DNA of 64,000 nucleotides, taken from the NCBI GenBank assembly GCA_016808115.1, contig JAEQBH010005269.1, positions 95,782-159,781 of the forward strand. The letters run 5' to 3'. Within the stretch, counting starts at the first letter, position 1. The number at the start of each line of letters is the position of its first letter. Position numbers and translations under genes: made by a program. This DNA is from Tetrastigma voinierianum (lineage: Eukaryota > Streptophyta > Magnoliopsida > Vitales > Vitaceae). The notes beneath the pieces were generated by a model, which saw only the letters and a program-made list of their open reading frames with translations, was not told the origin of the DNA and did no database searches. Of this stretch, positions 12,701 to 25,017 are shown in pieces.

Positions 12701-14190
12701 GAGGCATCAATTGACGCTTATCTCATGAGTTTGTACCTATATTACAACAATGAAGAAATTTATCAATTATATACATAAGGGTAAAATCGAATCAAATACT
12801 ACCCTTATAGATGATGTTTTTTCTTTCCAAGTGGCTACGCATCATAAATAATGATGAAGATCAAGAGCCACAAAATAGGATAGAATGTCGGAATGAATCA
12901 TTCATAAACTGAAAAGAAGAATTCAAACAGAGTTAAAGTCCCTGGCTAAACGAGAGGTATTTGGACCAGTAGTTCAAACACCTAAAGACATAAAACCTAT
13001 TAGATATAGATGGGTCTTTGTTCGAAAGCGAAATGAGCAAAATAAAATAGTGCGATATAAAGCACGCTTGTAGCCCAAGGTTTCTCACAAGGTTAATTTA
13101 ACATTACAGACATATATTCTCCCGTGAATGATGCAACTACATTTCGCTTATTTAATATATTTATACTCGGGTGACTTGAGATGCGGGGTCATTGATGTGG
13201 GCCACAATTTCTATTTATATGGATCTCTAGATACTAATGTGATATATGAAAATCTCGCATGATTCAAATCGTCAAGAATGTCTAAAACCACAGCGATATA
13301 TTCAATCAAGTTATAAACACTTTGAGTATGGATTGAAACAAACCGGGTCGAATATGGTATAATCGCTAGTTTATTATTTACTCAAAGAAGGATATGTGAA
13401 TAATTCAATTTGTCCATGCGACAAGAAAGCAACCGAATTTGCAATTACGCGTATATGGACGACGAATTAATCGGGACTCCCCAAGAGCTCATCAAACAAA
13501 GGACTACTTAAAGAAGGAATTTGAAATGAAAGATCTTTAAAACAAAGATAAGTTCCCGGCCTCGTGCATCGAGTATTTGTTTCCAAATGGTGTATTAATC
13601 CATCAATCAACATATACAGTAAAAGTCCCAAGTCGCTTTTAGGTATACTTTGGAGCAATCACATCCCCTTAGTTCCCACGGGTTGTTAGGTCACTTGAAG
13701 TGACTAAAGATCCGTCTACTTAAAGAAGAAAATGAAGAATTACTGCATTCCAAGATCATATCTTAAAGGCAATTGGGGCACTAATGTATCTCAGAATTAT
13801 ATCGACTGCATTGCTTTTCGCTAATTTACTGAGCAAGATACGTCACTCCAACTAAAAGGCACTGAATGGAATTAAACATGTATTAAGATATCTCCGTGGA
13901 ACGTAGACATGGGATTATTTTATTCTAAGACATTGGAACCACAATTGTCGGTTATGCAGATGTGCCATCTTTCTGACCCTCACAGTTCGATCACGCATGC
14001 GATATATATTTACGGCTTAAATAATCGCTATATCCCTGAGATCGCAAAATAAACTATGGTGGCCACCCCTCCAATCATTCGTAAATACGCTGTTAAGTGC
14101 ATGAAGTTAAACGCAATGTGTTTCGGGCCGAGATCCGTGATACAACACATCGTATAAATCATGTGGATTATCTTCTATTAAGAAATGAAC
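9776..14190 (+). pseudogene. Copia gag-pol remnant
   Basis: Gag start region near 9776 (EFAALDISGKNYL-like, with shifts). The gag zinc knuckle ECYVCGMKGHC is at 10577-10609, with its last cysteine lost. A gag-pre-integrase and integrase stretch (about 11230-12240) is hard to read. Reverse transcriptase at about 12900-13960 includes KREVFGPVVQTPKD and YRWVFVRKRNE. RNase H at about 13950-14190 includes GYAD and LSDPHSS-like residues. No long open frame survives; no protein could be made. Confidence 0.85.
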
Positions 14191-14595
14191 CAACAAGATA
14201 TATAAATATAATGCCGCATGTAATACAAGTAGTCAAAGGGAGGATATATTAAAGGTGATCGAACTGCCATATTTCACCAAAATTCTATACTCATGAACTT
14301 CAGCAGCGGTGAGACTAACGCTAAGAATGTGATAAGGGCCGAATCGATAATCTGAAGAGATTTATTTACAAAAGACCGCCATCGTGAACGCTCGCAAATC
14401 CAGGCGCCGATCGCAGATGGCGCCAACCGAAAGATCTCCGTAATGAAGTATCATGTCACTATCGTGGAGTATTGTTAAAGATATTAAGATACCGCATTTT
14501 TCCTTCGCCCGCGCTTTTATCCTTAATGGGTTTTACTCTCCAAAGGTTTAATGGAGGCAAGACTAATAATCTTGTGATGGTCATTCAAGGGGGAG

Positions 14596-14826
14596 TGTTA
14601 TAAATATTGTATAAATATTGGGATTGGAATCTTTACCCGTAACGACACACTGGACACAATCGTCATTCATTTGGCGTGTTCTACTTTCCTTACACTATTA
14701 ACGTATCATTTACGAAACGCTACTTCACTATGCCTATAAAAGATAATCAAGATGAAATAGAAATCACCGACCTCCTCCGAATTTCGTCTCTTCCTTATCT
14801 CTCTCTAATTCTTTTGATTTACAACA
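14596..14826 (+). repeat. Right LTR of the copia element
   Basis: 231-bp LTR with TG...CA ends, preceded by the purine tract at 14586-14595 and followed by the AAAAG target duplication at 14827-14831. Confidence 0.9.
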
Positions 14827-14831
14827 AAAAG

Positions 14832-16852
14832 CTATTTCAAGTAGAAATAAGTAGGAAATGAATCAAAGTTGTTGTTAAAATCCGAAGTGCCGGACAAAGC
14901 AGGACACTTAGCAGTCTGCAACTCATTTTCTTAATTTACGTAAAATAAAATAAAACAATTCTTTTTTTTTTTTTAATTCAATAAATGGTTTGAAATCTTT
15001 TATTTTAAAAATATTCATATAGAAGAAAAAATATTTATTTTACCATACTAAATTTTGGAAATTTGTTCCTATATTTTGTATGAGATTTAGTATTTGACGA
15101 TTTTGTACAGGGTGTTCAATTTCCTTCCCACTAAAAGAAATAAATGTAAATAAAATAACAAATTTTAATACCAAGCTAAAAATACTATAAAGTTTCCCTA
15201 TCCAATTAAATATTATATATAAAAAGGGAAAATTTAAGTAAACCGATAAATTTATTCCAAAAAAAAAAAAAAGGTAAACCGCTAAAATACAATGTATATA
15301 AGAAAAACGAGTTACGTGTCGATTTCTAATTTTGTTAGTCAACTGATAATGTCACTGGATTCCATTTCCTGTGATATTCAACTGTGATTATGCGCGCTGA
15401 ACAAATAAATATATACGTGTTATTAAAGGTTTGTTAGAATCAACGAATATATGACTTGGCATAGATGTTATGGTAAAGTAAAAGAAAATGTGATCAAGTT
15501 AATAAAGTTGGAAAATACATGGAAAAGAGATTTTTTTTAATCATTAGAGTATAATTTGTATAAAGGATATAATTAAGGTATAAAAAATAGCATCAATGAA
15601 GAAATCTATAAATTAACCAAATCTAACTTTAAAAATAGGAAATTAACCACTTCATTGTTATTAGTATTAAAAAAAAAGTTAATACGATTGAAGACGTTGC
15701 AATGAAGGAGCTCATCATTGCATAAAGACAAAGTGTGTATTTTATATATAAATACATATATATTTATATATATTCTATAAAATAATGAGTCATGTTTTTT
15801 TTTTTTTTTGATAATTAAACATGTTTTTTATGTGTATTTTATATGTATATATATATTCTATAAATAATGAGTCATGTTTTTTTGTTTTTTATAATTAAAT
15901 ATTTTATCGTAATATAATAAATCTTTGTATCTTTTCTTTTTTGAATGTTCTAATTTTTTAAACTTAAAACCTTTTATCAATTGAATTAGGTATATCAACA
16001 TAATGAGCCACGTACACATGGATAAATCAGCATCCTACTAGATGTTATGAAGAACTATATTTCCATAGCCCTACTTTCATCCATGATTGAAAACGATGGA
16101 AGCAAAGTCAAACAAATGTTAGGAAAAAAGAGAGGAAAGATTCCATAAAATATTGGGTCAACGGAGACTTAGACGAGGCAAGACAAGCCTTAAAAGATAA
16201 TGGAGAGAGAGACGAGAACATATCCCCCGTTCGATCTGTAGATATATTTCATGGGATTGAAGGCACTATAAAATGGCATACATGGAAACGTGAAGCGTAG
16301 ACTAGAAATAGAAAGTTTCACGCATCCACACAAACAAATAGTCCAATAAATTATAAGTCATTACTATTTTCCCATTTGTTGTTTGTTTGATGGGTTAGAA
16401 TTGTAAAAAGCTCATTGGTACATGTGAACGAGTATTTATTTCGATATATTTAATTTTATTTGTTAAGATTTAAGTTTTACATCATTAAATTTAATTTTAT
16501 ATTTAAAAACTTAAATTTTAGTTAAATAAAAATAATCTAACACTGTAAAACCCGTTCATATGTTAGAGCTGAACCTTTGATGGGTTACCATATCATTAGT
16601 TTTCTCAAGTCAAAGAAACAGCATTAGTGGGGGACAAGTTAAAGAAATGCACATTCTTTAGTGGTACATTGAGTCAATACTTGGGTGATGCAACTTGCAA
16701 GGCCACCACCAAAGTAGAAAGTAGAAATTTGAGTGAAAGTGCAGCGAATGTAAGTAATTAATTAGTGCATTGGTTATGCAACCGGTTGGTCCGGTAAACT
16801 GTAAACATCCATTGTAATTTGGGATACCCATTATGCAAAATAAATAGTGCAG
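14832..16852. other. AT-rich intergenic DNA with a local duplication
   Basis: No gene is supported. At 15734-15829 and 15830-15903 there are two diverged copies of a block that runs from GTGTATTTTATAT through AATGAGTCATG to a poly(T) run. The rest is AT-rich single-copy-looking DNA. Confidence 0.5.
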
Positions 16853-17383
16853 TAAGAGCAACTCCAAATCTGCTCGCTAAAAATAAGTGCCAAGAATGTT
16901 ATTTACAACCTCGTACAGCTGCTTTAAAGACTCCCCCACAAATAAGGTTTAACGATAAAGCAGAAATCAAATACTATTTTAATAATTAAATATTTTTTTT
17001 TATTAAAAATATAATTAAACTTAATCTAAGAGATTTAATTTAAGATATTTTTCATAACGTATCGTAATTTAACGGATATATTTGTATAGTAACAATTTCA
17101 AATTTCAAATTTTGTCTCACGGTTTCAAATTTCAAATTTCAACTCACAAATTCAAATTAAATTTTAACTACTAAAATAAAAAATTTTAAAAATTATAATT
17201 GCCTAAGTAAATACGATAATTTTTCTCATGCTTTTTCATCCATCTATCTTACATTCTTTCGCCTTTCCAATATCTCATTTCTCTTGACTATTTATCATTT
17301 CATATTTCGCTCATCAAGAGGCTTAATCGCTTTCCTAATATTTTATAGACCTCAATGAACAGTTAAGATAACGACGATTCGAT

Positions 17384-18480
17384 ATGTCAGAGCGCCGCAA
17401 CCAAAGCTACAAGGCGGGTTTAGTCGTGGACGGATAAGAAGGCATCGTGGTTCCGCCTGTGCCACATAATAGTTAATCATGATGAGGTCGGGCGTCACGA
17501 AAGACTCTATCGCGACTATTTTGCTACCCTCAGATATTTACGCTTTTTCGGGCGAGGTTCGAATGAGTCGCCCTTTTTCTTCGACCAGAATGAGGTTTAA
17601 CACATGATCCATACTTCATCCAAAGAACAAAGGCCATTGGAGTTCTCAGCCATTATCCCTTCAAAAGATAACAAACGCTTATAGAATTTTTGCCATTTTA
17701 ACACCGACCGATTCTCGTGATGAATACATCGAATTGAGAAAGCACGCCATAGAGAGTCTCGAGAAGGTTTGTGAAAGTCGCATGCCATGTTCGCGACTCA
17801 TTACCTGGAGCAATACCAACAATATCGACATGTTCGATCATACAAATGGGGAACAACGCTTCCGCACGTTAAGCAGATTGACGCATGCATGCCGAAAAAT
17901 CATTCCCACCGCGTGGCAAGGTATGTATACTGGTCATTGTCATGAACCAACAATCATTTTAGAAGCTGTGGCATCTCAAGATCTTTGGATATGGCATGCA
18001 TTCTTTGGTCTACCTTGCCTTATCGAATTTAACATAAATGTCAAATAGTCCCCCGTTTTTACATTATTAGCAATGGTCATGCTCCTCCAGCTAACTATAT
18101 ATAATTAATCTGGCCAGAGTATAGAATGGGATATCTAGGGGTCGATGGTATTTATCCAAATCGTCGACATTTGTAAAAACAATTCCTCGTCCACAAGGTT
18201 TGAAGAAAAACATTTTGCCAAGCACAAGAGTAGGCAAGAAAATATGTAGAGCGGCATTGGGGCAATTTCAACCCCGCTGCAATCAGGCGTGACCAACACG
18301 CTGATGAAGAAACACTTGCATATATTATGAAAGCGTGCATAATAATGCATAATATGGTCATTGAGGACGAAGGAGATATTGGTAACAATGACTTTGATGG
18401 AAGTGATGCAACTGGTCAGAAGTGTCACATGCGATATTAACCGCACTAGAAGACTTCATGCAAACTCACATCGATCGTGG
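17384..18480 (+). pseudogene. PIF/Harbinger transposase (DDE_Tnp_4 type) remnant
   Basis: The transposase cuts and pastes the element; its DDE nuclease domain is recognisable in pieces. The N-terminal region has HDEVGRHERLYRDYF near 17480. The core has PTIILEAVASQDLWIWHAFF at 17948-18010, containing an EAVAS-DLWIWH block typical of plant copies. Downstream are MGYLGVDGIYP near 18128 and the C-terminal ACIIMHNMVIEDEGD near 18331-18375. Frameshifts and stops separate these blocks. The catalytic aspartates cannot all be placed, so it is inactive. Confidence 0.88.
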
Positions 18481-18544
18481 ACGCGGTTACTCATTCTCAC
18501 TGCACCAGATCTATCGAAAGCATTTGTGGCAACGACATGGCGAG

Positions 18545-18730
18545 ATTTCAAGTTGAAGTTGTATTTTCAATTCCAATTTCAATTTCATGTTGTATTTTAA
18601 TTCCAAATTTCAATTTCATGTTGTATTTTAATTCTAATTTCACCTCATGTTGTATTTAATTTCAATTCCAATTTCATGTTGTATTTTCAATTCCAATTTC
18701 ACTTCAAGTTATATTTTCAATTCCAATTGC
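18545..18730. repeat. Short tandem repeat, about 35-bp unit
   Basis: Repeated units of the form TCATGTTGTATTTTAATTCC-AATTTCAAT lie between the two Harbinger genes, about five diverged copies. Confidence 0.7.
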
Positions 18731-18789
18731 AACATAATAAATAATGACTACAAATTAAAAAATAATAGCAAATATAATAAATAACAACC

Positions 18790-19560
18790 AAAATTAAAAC
18801 CCCGCTTTCATAACTCTATCTTCGATTATTCCAATATGTTGCGTAGTGGGTCCAGCGCGTAGTACTCGGCTCATGATTTTCATCTCATTTTGCATTTGAA
18901 TTTCTTGCACCTGTCTTTCTTCAATTTCTAACTGTTTACGATGTTGCTCCAATGCTATCTCCTGTTAAGCATAAATTTTGTTGTGTCGCTCAACTTTTTG
19001 TCGTTCCACTTCCATTCTTTCATTCCAATGGTGATGATCTAGTAATCTTTCAACATCGGTTTGCTTCTCTTTGTTTTTAAGTTGTTTCTTCGAAGCCTTT
19101 CTGCCCAATGGCCTATCGAGGTTGGGAGAGGACGAGGGTTCAATGTCATCCCCTAAATATGGAGTTGAATAGCAGGATTCAACATGAGCTGATTCAAAGA
19201 AGCACTACCGCCTGAATGAGTTTCGCTTTTATTATCGTCAAATTTACTACCCATTTCCATTCCATTTTCAATATATTCCAACAATGCTCGTATTGAAATG
19301 GTTTTCAAGAATCTTGAAGAAACATTTCTTTGGCTTCAATAACCCGAAGATACGAAATTATTCAGCTTAATAGTTCAAATATCAAATCATACTAGTATTT
19401 AAATTAAAAGTTTATATCTTGCATTATTTTGCTCTGGTGTCTACTTTGTTGAGTCTTTCAATTTGACTATGAAAGCCATACCTACAGATTTTCGTGATTT
19501 ATATCAAAAAATTCAACGACTTTACTAGAAGATTGAGAACGCCTTCCATGATTGCCTCCA
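18790..19560 (-). pseudogene. Harbinger ORF1 (DNA-binding partner) remnant
   Basis: In plant PIF/Harbinger elements ORF1 encodes a Myb-like or NAM-associated protein that works with the transposase. On the minus strand I read GFHSQIERLNKV near 19470, a RPLGRKASKKQLKNKEKQ block near 19045-19115 and a glutamine/glutamate-rich helix (ALEQHRKQLEIEERQVQ) at about 18900-18960, in the usual order. Stops and shifts interrupt it. Confidence 0.75.
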
Positions 19561-19844
19561 TGAAGTTTTAAGTATTGTACTTACAATCATCACCTGTCAT
19601 TATTCCCGCAATTGCATCTTTTGCTCGTATTAAGTCACGTGCATAATAATTAATTTATCTTCTTCTACGAGAAGTTATTTGTCCTTTGGCGATTTTCTCA
19701 ATCTTAACGACTTCATTTCAGACCGGGCGCCAATACCGTGACGCCTGGCCGCATCATCACATAACCTGCTCATAAGCAAACTGGCTAAAGAACCACATAT
19801 TGTAAATCCATCTACAAAAAAAAAAAAAAAATCTAAATCACTAA

Positions 19845-20160
19845 AGAATGAGCAATTATAAAGATACAAATAAATCTATCAATATAAAATTTCTTAATTA
19901 ATTTAAAGAATGAGCAATTTATCAATTAAAAATTATAAATTTATCAATCTAAATTTAAAAATCAATTTGTCAATTAAAAGAATGAGTAATTTATTAATTA
20001 AAAAAATTATAATCAATTTAAAAAATGAGCAATTTATGAAGTATATAAATGAATCTATCAAAAATAAAATTTATAATAAATTAAAAAATTAGCAATTTAT
20101 CCGTTTTGAATCAAACATTTAAATTGCAATTTATAAGAATGAGCAATTACTAATTTAAAA
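19845..20160. repeat. AT-rich tandem repeat
   Basis: Irregular repeats around AATGAGCAATTTAT-CAATTAAAA occur at 19848, 19909, 19980, 20024 and 20085, within the right part of the Harbinger element. A pyrimidine-rich stretch follows at 20200-20400. Confidence 0.6.
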
Positions 20161-20791
20161 ATAAAACATTGAATTTAATAAAGAAGGCAACACCTTGATG
20201 CCTAAAAAACGATTCTTCCTCCTTCCTAAAAAACAATTCTGCCTCTTCCTCCTCCTTCGTTCTGTCTTCCTCCTCCTGCCCTGTAATGGAACGGATTTCT
20301 GCAATGGCGATTTTCTCACCTTAGCACCGTCTTCTTCCTTTTTTCTTTCTTCCTCTTCCTCCTCCTTCTTTCTTTCCTCTTCCTCCCTTTCTGTACAACG
20401 ACCAGGGTTAGAGTTCGGACAATATCTCAGGGAAGCTGGGGTTCAGGGAAGCTAGGGTTTCGAAGGCAAGGATTCAAGGTAAGTTCTTTTCCCTTCAATC
20501 TCTCAGATTTTATGTATTTTGAAATAGAATATAGTCACTGAGATAGTCGCTGAGATGCACAGAGCCATCAATGGCTATTTTGGCATCCTTCCTCGCATCT
20601 CTCCAAAGGCTAAATATGGCACCTCAAAATCACGAATGACATTTTGCCACCTCCGATGCCATTTCCGTTGGAGCATGGTTTTTAAGGATGCAAAGGAATA
20701 TTTTGGACAGTTACGGATATGACACCCTGGATACCAACTCCCGTTGGAGTTGCTCTAACTATTAAGGTTTCATAGTTATATATACATATAT

Positions 20792-22854
20792 TGTAATACC
20801 CATACAAAAAAACAAGGAAAATAAGAGGGGCTATTTTATAATTTCTTAAAGTTGGGAGGGACACTTGATTAATATAATTTTTTTTTGTTAAAACAAGGTT
20901 TCCTTACATAATCCTAACTTCTACATCTTTTTTTTTATCTCAAGGAAAAAAGAGAAATGAATTAGGTTTCAAAGAGAATGGTTTAAGCTTTAAGAAACAT
21001 CAAGCCCAAATATTCTTTCCCTCTTAATCCTTTTGTAATTAGGGTTTTCAAATGTTTAGATTTGAAAATCTAAAGTTTTTCAAGATTATGATGTATATAG
21101 TCAAGAAACTTTATTAGAGTTTGATGCTTAATGTATTTGGGCAAATTCTCATTCTTGGAAACTTAGATTTGAAAACGTAAGATTATCTAAACTTTCAAGT
21201 ATGAAACCTTAGTGATATGGGAAAGACATAATATTAAGAAATTTATTTAGGAATTGGTATTTGATGTATTTTAGTAGTTATTTGACTAGCAAACTTTGGA
21301 TTTGAAACCATAGAGTATTTCCTACAAGTTACAAAGAATCACTTGTTCATAAAAAAATTTGAGAATTTCAACCAAAAACCATGTTTTGTGACAAAACTCC
21401 TAATTTTGGGGATTTAAGGAATTGATAGAGTTGAAAAGTGGGTAATGTTGAGGCTCTTATGGAAAATGACCTAATTTATTTGAAATTCTCAAGGTAAAGA
21501 GCTTTTGAGATTTTATATTTAAATATTTTGGTTCATATAAAAGAAAATTAGGAAATTATTTTTTTGTCCAATATGATGTTATTATTCTGGTGATTTATGA
21601 CTCCTTGAGACTTCTTGCTAGTACCTTGAAATACCAGGTAAAGAAGATTAACGTAACTTTTCCTATCAAACAAAATATTTTGTTAGTATATGTGAATAGA
21701 AGTTTTGGAATTTTCTAGTTATTTAAATCACATACATTGATCAAATATGTGTTTTGTATGGAAAATGGATTCGATAATATTTACAGAAGATTGGAAATTA
21801 TGAGATATACTTTGTATTCTTAGGAAATTGGAAACATGAAGAAATATTTTACTTTAGTTTATATGGCCCACTGTCAATAGGTATAAACTTGACAAATATG
21901 ATTTTGTTAATGAGTATAAACTTAACAAATATGACTCATGTCAATGGGTATAAACTTGACAAATATGACCCATGTCAATAGGTATAAAATGACAAATATG
22001 ACCCTTGTCAATATAAGTATAAACTTAATAAATACAGTCCCGATCAATATGTATAAATTTGATAAATACGGCCCCAGTCAATGGGTTATAGTAGTTGACA
22101 AAATAACCCTCGTCAACGGGTTATAATAATTAACATTTTATTTGAAATAAATACTTATGAAAATCATGAGTATATGTTTTTTTTTTTTTTTTGAAAAAAA
22201 TTGGTGAATTGACTATGATACAAAATTGTAAGAAATATAGAAAATATGATGAACATTAGTTTGAAATATATTTATCTCTTATTTTCTTGTATTCATTGAT
22301 TTTATGAGTTTTTGAGGTAAGGAAAAATATGTTATATCTCAAATTTCATAATTTTAAGTCTACTTAATTCATAAAACTCCATTAAATTTTATCGGGCTTT
22401 AACTCTCAATTCTTATCGCTGATCATTTTCTACTTTAATCCTAACATGAAATGACAAGCTGGCGTAGATACGATGATAATTGAGAAATATTTTTAATTAG
22501 TATCTTGTTGAAATACTTAAAATTATTGGACTAATTTGTTGTTTTGGAATTAAATGTTTGTAAACTTTCATGTAGAGGATTTATGTTGCTAGAATGTTAT
22601 ATTTTGAAATTAATAGTTTTGGAAAATTTATCTTGTTAAAATATGTTAACTTAATTATATATGTTGTTATTATTTAAGAAAAAGTTCATGTCATTAGAAA
22701 TTATTATTCTTATGAAGTAGTTAAAATTTTGTGAACGTGATGAAATAAACAAGATTCATAATAAAATTTTCTGAAAGTGTCATTTATAAGTATAGTTTTA
22801 GAGTCATATAATTGAATTGATATTAACGTCTTTAGTTTAAAGGTGGGGTGTAAG
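20792..22854. mobile_element. Probable solo LTR of a gypsy-type element
   Basis: It starts TGTAATACCC and ends GGTGGGGTGTAAGA, close to the TGTAAT-CCC ... GGGTGTTACA ends of gypsy LTRs elsewhere in this window. Flanks TATAT (20787-20791) and TGTAT (22855-22859) could be a 5-bp target duplication with one change. No coding remnant is inside. Length (2.06 kb) matches the other LTRs here. The call rests on ends and size only. Confidence 0.45.
21867..22137. repeat. 33-bp minisatellite, about eight units
   Basis: Units follow GTCAATGGGTATAAACTTGAC then AAATATGACCCAT. The central copies are well kept and the last three more diverged. Confidence 0.9.
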
Positions 22855-25017
22855 ATGTATACTGATGAAACACGGTTTCTTTAAACCTTCATAATCTAAC
22901 CGAATAATTTGATTCCCATTTCATATTAAACCAAGCACAATAAAACTGATTTGGAGTTTACAGTCCACTTTATTTTCTTTTACGAAACAAATATTGTGGG
23001 TCGGTGTCCTCTGAAATCGTTTAACTAATACTAAGATTCCTATACATTATGTTTATAGAACAAAATGCTAACATTTACACGTCACTTGTATTGGCACTTT
23101 CGTACAAACGACAGTAGCCCTTTTATATATATATATATATATATATATAAGCGCATGTGGGGTACAAATTGTGAAGAAAATCTCGTGACCCAACTCACAA
23201 GTGGCTGTAACGCGACTCATCAAATAGTCCGGCGGACAGAAAACCAAAAAGTTTTTTATTTTATTTTTTTGAGTGAACAAAAACCAAAAAGTTGTTATCC
23301 ATAGTTTCCCTCCTTTCTAATGAATTAAACCCGGACTCATTCATGTGACTATGAGGATGTCATCTCAAACACTAAATTGAGACATAAAATAAAAATAATC
23401 AAACAATAGTTTGAATCAACAAAAACCAGGGTTTAAATATATAAATATGATGAAAAATATAACATATCAAAATATCAAACCAGAACTCCTTACATCACCC
23501 ATTTGTTCTTATTTGCAAAAAAAAAAGGGTAAAGACGAACCCAGTATGAAAAAAACACAATAACTCAAACATTGAGACCCTTTACTAATTAAAATATTTG
23601 GAAGAGTTTGGTTCCTTGGATTCCCTGTCGTTGGTGTGGGATAAAGGGCACCCGTGATCGAACATTCCAGATAGATGGGTGAGAGTGGCACCCATCTGGC
23701 TACATATAGGACACCCCCAACCACCGTATAGCTGATTCTGTGGTAGAAACTATATTGTGACAATTGATGAATGGGGACCAGGACTGGACATCATGACATC
23801 TCCACACCACAGCATCATGTAGCATTGTTTTATTTTCTCTTTGCTTTTCATTCTCATAAGGAACAAAGAGATAATACCCAATGTTTTAAAAATGTAATGG
23901 GTCATTAAATTGAAAATGTTACTCATTTACGGTCGATCAACAATCCAACCAATTGTACCGACCCATTATAACAGTCGCGTGCGTTAATCAAGTGAAGATG
24001 AAATCTCTACTTCCTTTCCCTTCTTACGGGAAAGCATGGTATGACACCATTACTACAACCTTTGACATTTGAGGCGATGGACGCACAATCCCATTAAAAT
24101 ACAAATAGAGATAACAAACATCTAAATGATTCAATTTTTGAAACGTTCTCGATCTCTGATTGCATCCGTTATTCTCATTTCACGTGGAGACAACGAGAGT
24201 TAAATATCAGGAATCGTGTATATTTGTGGCTACTAGCAAATTCATACTCAAATGGTCTTAAACGTCATATAAAGTATCTTTAGCAGTTACGTGTAGATGT
24301 CACGTCATTTTCTTGCTTTACGTCCTTTCCATCGCTACAATATGAACGAAGAAAATGAGAAAAGTGCAGTCTTTTTTTTTCACAAGTAAATGTAATTCAT
24401 TGAATTATTTCACAAGCCAATTATACATCAGAAAGAAAGGACGGTGAATTGAGGATTCAATTCACGTTTCTCCATGGACAATATAACTAACTGCCTTAAC
24501 AAGGAGGTTGTGAGCAACTTGGTTCACTGTATAAATAAAAACCAATCAAGAGAGTCAATTATGTTAGGTAGAGCTGTAGAGGCAAGCCCAATTGGAGAAA
24601 ACGTTGTCCAGAGGCTTAGCCCAACACCACCATGAGTCAGTCGGGCGCGGAGGTCTAACGGTAACCTTTTCATTTCAAGAATGATTAAAAAAAAAATCGA
24701 CACCAAATACATCAATCTTTCAAGGGAGAATTATGTGCAAGTGCATTGTTTGAATAATATGAAATAAAAAGAAACTCAACCCATCCATATCATCTAAAGT
24801 TCCACTTTTACATTGGGATTAATAAAACATGCACTTCCTTGTGAGCCACCAAATTGCCTTAACGGCGCATGGTTCTCATATATTTCGCATAAACGGCAGT
24901 AAAATCATCAAAATCAAATATTTATCTTTCATCGCAAGATAATAGCTACATTGGAGCGTAACACGTTATTCTTAATGTTAACACAACTATTACACTAATA
25001 TAACATGTTATTCCCAT
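22855..25017. other. AT-rich intergenic DNA
   Basis: No supported gene. It contains a TA microsatellite at 23124-23149 and a duplicated AACCAAAAAGTT at 23240-23295. The stretch at 23600-23760 is less AT-rich than its surroundings but matches no family I know. Confidence 0.5.

Larger units (their letters stand above)
8848..14826 (+). mobile_element. Ty1/copia LTR retrotransposon, full length, decayed
   Basis: Both LTRs begin TGTTATAAATAT and end TTTGATTTACAACA. The flanking 5-bp target duplication is perfect: AAAAG at 8843-8847 and at 14827-14831. A polypurine tract (AAGGGGGAG) precedes the right LTR. Gag, protease, integrase, reverse transcriptase and RNase H remnants follow in copia order, but stops and frameshifts occur throughout. 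The two LTRs differ by many substitutions and indels, so the insertion is old. The reverse-transcriptase segment reads like the large plant copia group with the motif YKARLVAQGFSQ (one codon is a stop here). Confidence 0.93.
16856..20755 (+). mobile_element. PIF/Harbinger DNA transposon, complete ends, dead genes
   Basis: Terminal inverted repeats GAGCAACTCCAA (16856-16867) and TTGGAGTTGCTC (20744-20755) are perfect over 12 bp. The flanking 3-bp TAA target duplications (16853-16855 and 20756-20758) are the PIF/Harbinger signature. The element carries a transposase remnant on plus and the second Harbinger ORF (ORF1) on minus, placed between the transposase and the right end. 3900 bp fits an autonomous-size copy that has decayed. 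Confidence 0.92.

Noticed and set aside
16255..16330. TATA box (CTATAAAATGGC) as a gene promoter
   Set aside because: No coding region follows within a plausible distance before the Harbinger element at 16856.
20195..20455. Serine/phenylalanine-rich open frame
   Set aside because: It is a pyrimidine-rich low-complexity stretch inside the Harbinger element.
23509..23763. 84-residue minus-strand open frame
   Set aside because: No recognisable motif, no splice context, and surrounding DNA is AT-rich repeat.
24960..25017. MITE related to 51260-51330
   Set aside because: The two stretches share a short AT-rich block but I find no inverted ends or target duplications.
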